A DNA stretch of 64,000 nucleotides from JBBROS01 sp963752225. GTDB taxonomy: Bacteria > Pseudomonadota > Alphaproteobacteria > Acetobacterales > Acetobacteraceae. The position numbers and the translations under genes were made by a program. The notes beneath the pieces are model-generated. The model saw only the letters and a list, made by a program, of their open reading frames with translations. It ran no database searches and had not been told where the DNA came from. The stretch covers positions 744,001-808,000 of the forward strand of contig CAVVXS010000007.1 of NCBI GenBank assembly GCA_963752225.1, in the 5' to 3' direction. Of this stretch, positions 59,342-64,000 are shown one piece after another (the first letter of the stretch is position 1; the number at the start of each line of letters is the position of its first letter).

Positions 59342-60616
59342 TCACCCGAACACCCGTCGCCCGGCCTTCCAGGTGCCGATCACCTGGCCCTCCAGCGCCC
59401 TCCCGTCGAACGGGGTGTTTTGTGCCTTTCCTGGCAATTGCCCGGCTTCCACCTGCCAGGCGCGCTCGAGGTCGAACAGGCAGAGATCCGCCGCCGCCCC
59501 CTTCAGCAGCCGGCCTGCCTCGGCCCGAAGCACCCGGGCGGGACCGGCGGTCAACAGCTCCAGCGCCCGCAGCAACGGCAAGCCGTTGCCATGCACCTGC
59601 GCCAAGGTCACGCCCAGCAAGGTCGCGAGCCCGGCGCCCCCCGGCGTCGCCAGCGCGAACGGCAGGCGCTTGTCGTCGGCGTCGCGCGGCTGATGGTCGG
59701 AGGCGACTGCATCGATCGTGCCGTCCGCCAGCGCCGCGCAGACGGCGAGCCGGTCCGCGTCCGGCCGCAGCGGCGGCGACAGCTTGGCGTAGGTGCGGAA
59801 ATCGCCGATCGCGGTCTCGTTCAGGTCGAAGTAGGGCGGCGCTGTGTCGCAGGTGACGGCGACACCGTCCGCCTTGGCCCGGCGGATCAGCTCCAACGCT
59901 TCGCCGGTCGAGACATGCGCGAAGTGGATGGCGCCGCCGGTGAGCTGGGCCAGCCGGAGATCGCGCGCCACCATCATCGCTTCGGCGGCGGCGGGGATGG
60001 AAGGCAGGCCCATGCGGGTCGATTGCTCGCCCTCGGTGGCCGCGCCGCCGGCAGCCAGCGCCGGGTCCTCGGGGTGCTGCACGATCATGGCGTCGAAGCC
60101 GCGAGCGTAGCTGAGGGCGAGGCGCATCAGCCGCGCGTCGCCGACCGCGCGCTGCCCGTCGGTGAAGGCGACGGCGCCGGCTTCGCGCAGCAAGCCGATC
60201 TCGGCCAGCTCCTCGCCGCGGCAGCCGCGGGTGACGGCGCCGTAGGGCAGCACGGTGATGGCGCCGGTCGCCTCGCCGAGGTTGGTCATGAGCTGGACCA
60301 GCGCCGGGTCGTCGAGCGCGGGGCGGCTGTCGGGCAGGGCGGCCAGCGTGGTGATGCCGGAGGAGGACGCAGCCCGCGCGGCGCTGGCCACGGTTTCGCG
60401 ATACTCGAAGCCGGGTTCGCCGAGGCTGGCGCGCATGTCCACCAGGCCCGGGCACAGGATGGCGCCGCGCCCTTCGAACACCGGCACGCCTTCGGGGCGG
60501 CCGATCGAGGGGCCGAAATCGGCGATGCGGCCGCCGCGCACCAGCAGGGAGCCGGTTTCGTCGAGACCGGTTGCCGGGTCGATCAGGCGGATGTCGGCAA
60601 ACAGGAGGTCATGCAT
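59342..60616 (-). CDS. inactive dihydroorotase homologue (PyrC')
   Basis: 424-residue amidohydrolase-fold protein, partner of aspartate carbamoyltransferase. Its fold landmarks are normal (GLVDMRASLGEPG, FAHVSTGEAL, LSPPLRPDADR, DAVASDHQPRD, GNGLPLLRALELLTAGPARVL), but the zinc site is broken. The HxH of active enzymes is R62-A-S64, the TPHH histidines read APPY, and DHAPH reads DHQPR. It therefore should not hydrolyse dihydroorotate. Such PyrC' proteins are known to stabilise PyrB in a dodecamer. Start ATG 60616 overlaps the pyrB stop by 8 nt. An active DHOase must lie elsewhere. Confidence 0.92.
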   Translation of the reverse strand: MHDLLFADIRLIDPATGLDETGSLLVRGGRIADFGPSIGRPEGVPVFEGRGAILCPGLVDMRASLGEPGFEYRETVASAARAASSSGITTLAALPDSRPALDDPALVQLMTNLGEATGAITVLPYGAVTRGCRGEELAEIGLLREAGAVAFTDGQRAVGDARLMRLALSYARGFDAMIVQHPEDPALAAGGAATEGEQSTRMGLPSIPAAAEAMMVARDLRLAQLTGGAIHFAHVSTGEALELIRRAKADGVAVTCDTAPPYFDLNETAIGDFRTYAKLSPPLRPDADRLAVCAALADGTIDAVASDHQPRDADDKRLPFALATPGGAGLATLLGVTLAQVHGNGLPLLRALELLTAGPARVLRAEAGRLLKGAAADLCLFDLERAWQVEAGQLPGKAQNTPFDGRALEGQVIGTWKAGRRVFG

Positions 60617-61553
60617 TGCGCGTGGTCCGGCGGGACAGCACGTCGAGCACCGCCATGCGCACGGCGACCCCCATCTCGACCTGCTCGCCGATGACGCTGT
60701 GCACAAGGTCGTCGGCGATGGCGCTGTCGATCTCGACGCCCCGGTTCATCGGCCCCGGGTGCATGACCAGCACGTCCTTGCGGGCATGCGCCAGCTTGGC
60801 CCGGTCGAGCCCGAAGAAGCGGAAATATTCGCGCTCGCTGGGCACCAGGCCGCGTTTCATCCGCTCCCGCTGCAGCCGGAGCATCATCACGACGTCGGCG
60901 CCGGCGAGGCCTTCCTCCATGGTGTGGAAGACCGTGACGCCCAGGGCCGCCGCTGAGGCGGGGATCAGTGTCGGCGGTCCGACGATGCGGATCTTGGCTC
61001 CCATCGCCGAAAGCAGGTGGATGTTGGAACGTGCGACCCGGCTGTGCAGGATGTCGCCGCAGATCGCGACAACCAGGCCCTCCAGCGTGCCGCGGCGGCG
61101 GCGCAGCGTCAGCGCGTCGAGCAGCGCTTGGGTCGGGTGCTCGTGCGTGCCGTCGCCGGCGTTGATGACGCTGGACGAGACCTTCTGCGCCAGCAGGTTC
61201 GGCGCGCCGGACTGGTCGTGCCGCACCACCAGCAGGTCGCAGCGCATGGCGTTCAGCGTGCCGGCAGTGTCGAGCAGGGTCTCGCCCTTGTTCACGCTGC
61301 TGGTCGAAACCGACATGTTGATCACGTCGGCGCCGAGCCGCTTGCCGGCCAGCTCGAAGCTGGTGCGGGTGCGGGTGCTGTCCTCGAAGAACAGGTTGAT
61401 CAGCGTCCGCCCGCGCAGCAGATCGCGCTGCGTTTTGCCGGAGCGGTTCAGCAGCACGTAGCTTTCGGCGAGGTCGAGCAGGGCGGCGATGTGCGGCGGA
61501 TGCAGGCCTTCGATCGCCAACAGATGCCGGTGCGGGTAGTGCAGGTCGCTCAT
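60609..61553 (-). CDS. pyrB: aspartate carbamoyltransferase catalytic subunit
   Basis: 314-residue PyrB, which joins carbamoyl phosphate and aspartate, the committing step of pyrimidine synthesis. Carbamoyl-phosphate motif STRTRTSFE is at residues 59-67, HPTQALLD at about 129, and LRLQRERMKRGL as the aspartate loop, with MHPGPMNRGVEI near the end. ATG 61553 is used; an in-frame GTG 15 nt upstream is possible. It overlaps the PyrC' gene, so the pair is likely made in fixed ratio. Confidence 0.96.
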   Translation of the reverse strand: MSDLHYPHRHLLAIEGLHPPHIAALLDLAESYVLLNRSGKTQRDLLRGRTLINLFFEDSTRTRTSFELAGKRLGADVINMSVSTSSVNKGETLLDTAGTLNAMRCDLLVVRHDQSGAPNLLAQKVSSSVINAGDGTHEHPTQALLDALTLRRRRGTLEGLVVAICGDILHSRVARSNIHLLSAMGAKIRIVGPPTLIPASAAALGVTVFHTMEEGLAGADVVMMLRLQRERMKRGLVPSEREYFRFFGLDRAKLAHARKDVLVMHPGPMNRGVEIDSAIADDLVHSVIGEQVEMGVAVRMAVLDVLSRRTTRNA

Positions 61554-61579
61554 CGGGCGGTGACCCACGACGCGAACAC

Positions 61580-61670
61580 GTCATCCCCGGACCTGATCCG
61601 GGGATCTCTCGCCCGTGGTGACGAGGACGCCTCCCGGTGGAGAGATGGCCGGATCAAGTCCGGCCATGAC
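61580..61670. repeat. two inverted copies of a 29-bp palindromic element
   Basis: Copy 1 (61580-61608) has the stem ATCCCCGGA / TCCGGGGAT; copy 2 (61642-61670) has GGCCGGA / TCCGGCC. The reverse complement of copy 2 matches copy 1 at 24 of 29 positions, including GTCAT at one end and ATCTC at the other with CCGGAC and TGATCCGG inside, so they are inverted copies of one REP-like element. They fill the gap between pyrB and gltX. Confidence 0.75.
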
Positions 61671-61695
61671 GTCGTTTGAGATCGGGGCAGCACAG

Positions 61696-63105
61696 TCACG
61701 AAGCCGCGTAGGCGATGCGGGCGAGGGCTTCGTCGCGGCCGAGCGCGGCCAGGGTGTCGTCGATGCCGGGGCTCATGGTGCTGCCGGTCAACGCGGCCCG
61801 CAGCGGCTGCGCCACCTGGCCGAGCTTCTTGCCATGCGCTTCGGCGAACTGCCGCAAGGCGTCGCTCAGCGCCGGCGGGGAGAAATCGGTGCCGGCCAGC
61901 GTGGTCGCGACTTCCGACAACATGGCCTTGTTGTCGGGCGTGAGCATCGCCTGCGCCTTCGGCTCGAAATCGAGCGGCATGCTCCGCACCAGGAATGCGG
62001 CACTTTCAGCCAGTTCGGCCAACGTCTTCGCCCGCTCTTTCAGCCCCGGCATCAGCATTCGGATACGCGGCCGGGCCGCCGCGGCGGGCAGCCCGGCGGC
62101 GGCCAGACGCTCGACCACGTCGTCGGTGAGCCGATCATCGTCGGCGCCGCGGAGGTAAACCCCGTTCACTTGCAGCAATTTTGTATAATCCATCTTCGCC
62201 GCCGACCGGCCGACGCCGCTCATGTCGAACACCCGGATCACGCTGTCGCGGTCGATGATTTCGGTGTCGCCGTGCGCCCAGCCGAGCCGGAGCAGGTAGT
62301 TGCACAGCGCCTCCGGCAAGTAGCCCTGTTCCTTAAACTCCAGCAGCCCCACCGCGCCATGGCGCTTGCTGAGCTTGGCCCCGTCCGCCCCGTGGATCAG
62401 CGGCAGGTGCCCGAACCGCGGCAACTCCCACTCCATCGCCCGGAAGATCTGCACCTGCCGGAACGTATTGGTCAGGTGGTCGTCGCCGCGGATGACGTGG
62501 GTGATGCCCATGTCGTGGTCGTCCACCACGACGGCGTGCAGGTAGGTCGGCGTGCCGTCGCTGCGCAAGATGATGAGGTCGTCCACCTCGCTATTGGCGA
62601 CCCGCACCTCGCCCTGCACGAGGTCGTCGACCATGGTCTCGCCATCGCGCGGCGCCTTCAGGCGGATCACGGGCTTCACCCCAGGCGGTGCGGTGGCCGG
62701 GTCGCGGTCGCGCCAAGTTCCGTCGTAGCGGGGCGGGCGGCCTTCGGCCAAGGCGCGCTCGCGCATCGCCTTCAGTTCCTCGGGCGTGCAGAAACAATAG
62801 TATGCGCGGCCGCTTGCCAGCATGGCGTGCGCAACCTCGGCATGCCGGGCCTGGCGGGTGGATTGGAACACCGGTGGCTGGTCCGGCGACAGGCCGAGCC
62901 AGGCGAGCCCGTCCAGGATGGCGGCGGTGAACGCCTCGGTGCTGCGCTCGCGGTCGGTGTCCTCGATCCGCAGCAGGTACTCGCCGCCATGGTGCCGGGC
63001 GAACAGGTAGTTGAACAGCGCGGTGCGGGCACCGCCGATGTGCAGCAGGCCGGTGGGTGATGGCGCGAAGCGGGTGCGGACCGGGGCGGAATGGGGGTTC
63101 GGCAT
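61696..63105 (-). CDS. gltX: glutamyl-tRNA synthetase
   Basis: 469-residue class I aminoacyl-tRNA synthetase. The HIGH-type motif is PTGLLHIGGART (residues 17-28), with RIEDTDRERS following, YYCFCTPEELKAMR in the zinc/acceptor region, and the KMSKS-type loop KLSKRHG at about 240. The anticodon-binding domain forms the C-terminal 150 residues. Length is normal for discriminating or non-discriminating bacterial GltX; specificity for tRNA-Gln cannot be judged. ATG 63105. Confidence 0.97.
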   Translation of the reverse strand: MPNPHSAPVRTRFAPSPTGLLHIGGARTALFNYLFARHHGGEYLLRIEDTDRERSTEAFTAAILDGLAWLGLSPDQPPVFQSTRQARHAEVAHAMLASGRAYYCFCTPEELKAMRERALAEGRPPRYDGTWRDRDPATAPPGVKPVIRLKAPRDGETMVDDLVQGEVRVANSEVDDLIILRSDGTPTYLHAVVVDDHDMGITHVIRGDDHLTNTFRQVQIFRAMEWELPRFGHLPLIHGADGAKLSKRHGAVGLLEFKEQGYLPEALCNYLLRLGWAHGDTEIIDRDSVIRVFDMSGVGRSAAKMDYTKLLQVNGVYLRGADDDRLTDDVVERLAAAGLPAAAARPRIRMLMPGLKERAKTLAELAESAAFLVRSMPLDFEPKAQAMLTPDNKAMLSEVATTLAGTDFSPPALSDALRQFAEAHGKKLGQVAQPLRAALTGSTMSPGIDDTLAALGRDEALARIAYAAS

Positions 63106-63163
63106 GGGCCGGTGTCTAACATGCCGAGCCCCGCAGGGAAGAGCGGCGCCCGCCGCCCCGGGC

Positions 63164-63595
63164 TCACTGCCTGGAGAACACCGCCTCGCAGGGCCTGAGC
63201 TCGATCCGCTTGCCCGTCCCCCGCGTGGGCTGGAACGTGGACTGCAGATGGTAGGTGTACGGCATCGCCGGCGGCACGCGCCCGACCGAGTAGACCGGGT
63301 TGTTGGTCAGGCCTTGCGCCACGAGCATGGCCTGGCCGTCCGCCGCGATGCTGCCGTCGAGGGACATCGAGCCGGCCTGGCCGCGTACCCCGTTTTCGCC
63401 ATGCAGGATCCCGTTCTGGACGGTGGCGGGGAAGCGGAACGTGTATCCGGCCGCGCCGTCATGGGCGGCGGTGCAGGTCAGCACGACGACCCAGGTCCCG
63501 TCGAACGGGCTGCGTGACTGGGCAACGAGGCTCGCCGGCAGCGCCAGCATGAACGCGGCCGCGGCAAACGCCCAGTCCGCTCGGAAGCCGCGCAT
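63164..63595 (-). CDS. small secreted protein, unknown function
   Basis: 143-residue protein with a signal peptide (FAAAAFMLALPASLVAQ, cleavage near residue 23). The mature part begins SPFDGTWVVVLTC and continues AGYTFRFPATVQNGILHGENG, MSLDGSIAADG and GKRIELRPCEAVFSR, a beta-rich pattern with two cysteines that could pair. FDGTW starts are seen in several small uncharacterised extracytoplasmic families of this group. ATG 63595 is chosen because it leads directly into the signal peptide and GGGGCGGA lies just upstream. It is divergent from the monooxygenase gene. Confidence 0.65.
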   Translation of the reverse strand: MRGFRADWAFAAAAFMLALPASLVAQSRSPFDGTWVVVLTCTAAHDGAAGYTFRFPATVQNGILHGENGVRGQAGSMSLDGSIAADGQAMLVAQGLTNNPVYSVGRVPPAMPYTYHLQSTFQPTRGTGKRIELRPCEAVFSRQ

Positions 63596-63723
63596 TCCGC
63601 CCCGTCCTCGCTGTGGGATCAACGGCCGCCCTTGTAGCATGGCCACGACCGTCACACAGCCGTATCTCGGCACCGATCTTGCTGAGCCATCGCCGCTCTC
63701 GCCGCCACCGACAGGAGACCGCG

Positions 63724-64000
63724 CTTGCCGAAGAAGATGCACCTCGGGTTTGACTTCTCCTACAACCACCTCGGCGGACGCTGGCGGCTGCCGGGCGGAT
63801 GGGACACCCATACCTTCCCCGACGTCGCCATGTTCGACTGGATCGCGCGCACCGCCGAGCGCGGCTGCCTCGACATGCTGTTCTCCGGCGACGGCACCGG
63901 CGTGCCCGACACCTGGCGCGGCTCACGCGACGCAGCGGTCGAGTGGGGCATCAGCTTCCCCCGCCAGGACCTCAGCCCCTACATGGTCGCGATGTCGCGG
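63724..64000 (+). CDS. LLM-class flavin-dependent monooxygenase, 3' part off the edge
   Basis: First 92 codons of an NtaA/SnaA/DszA-type reduced-flavin-dependent monooxygenase, running off the right edge. MHLGFDFSYNHLGGRWRLP begins the TIM barrel (residues 5-23), followed by FDWIARTAERGCLDMLFSGD and RQDLSPYMVAMSR. The TTG at 63724 is the better start because AGGAGA ends 5 nt upstream; an ATG at 63736 would leave 17 nt. Substrate unknown; family members act on chelators, sulfur compounds or alkanes. Confidence 0.85.

Overview
The window is very GC-rich, densely coded bacterial chromosome and reads as an alphaproteobacterium, most likely Rhodospirillales or Acetobacteraceae-like. Supporting signs are the order pyrB - inactive pyrC homologue - plsY - dprA - topA - rnr - rpmG, a split ArsR/methyltransferase regulator next to cobalamin-dependent metH, PduO-type cobalamin adenosyltransferase, an OxyR/KatG pair, and many 4-nt ATGA/GTGA gene overlaps. 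The taxonomic placement is an inference from gene content. No phage, transposase, integrase, CRISPR array or rRNA was seen.

Layout. 1-6079: edge-truncated M20 peptidase, a YihY membrane protein, then a leftward group (CDF metal exporter, TonB-like protein, cobalamin adenosyltransferase, AI-2E-family permease, small lipoprotein). 6137-11119: leftward metH with its overlapping ArsR-methyltransferase regulator; a 22-bp inverted repeat separates this from a divergent mini-protein resembling the middle of CobW/G3E GTPases. 11889-22778: rightward type I secretion/glycosylation cluster (ABC transporter with a catalytically dead C39-like domain, HlyD adaptor, Sel1-repeat protein, GT2-GT4 fusion, ChW-like protein, GT4). 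22850-25271: rhodanese, DUF2272 lipoprotein, methylthioribose-1-phosphate isomerase. 25475-28761: oxyR and katG with a four-tetrad OxyR-like site between them. 28884-34705: a 52-codon ORF, SGNH protein plus OpgC acyltransferase, an isolated flhF-flhG pair, and a ClC channel. 34816-39994: D-erythronate dehydrogenase, diaminopropionate ammonia-lyase, EamA transporter, alpha/beta hydrolase, small membrane proteins and an AlkA-type glycosylase. 40095-44733: DUF1345, MFS transporter, Tat-exported DUF1501 with DUF1800. 44866-50874: tRNA-Lys(CTT), GT61, methyltransferase, SbmA-type ABC transporter, DUF3253, degenerate EAL protein, GST and L33. 50986-63105: long leftward housekeeping block from gltX to the S41 peptidase. 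The right edge holds a secreted small protein and a truncated flavin-dependent monooxygenase.

How parts work together. metH, its ArsR-methyltransferase regulator and the divergent G3E-like gene appear to share one control site, suggesting a methyl-cycle/SAM response that may also touch metal or cobalamin handling. OxyR very likely drives katG. The secretion/glycosylation cluster has exporter, adaptor and several glycosyltransferases but neither a recognisable substrate nor an outer-membrane TolC in the window; it is the best candidate here for an under-described system.
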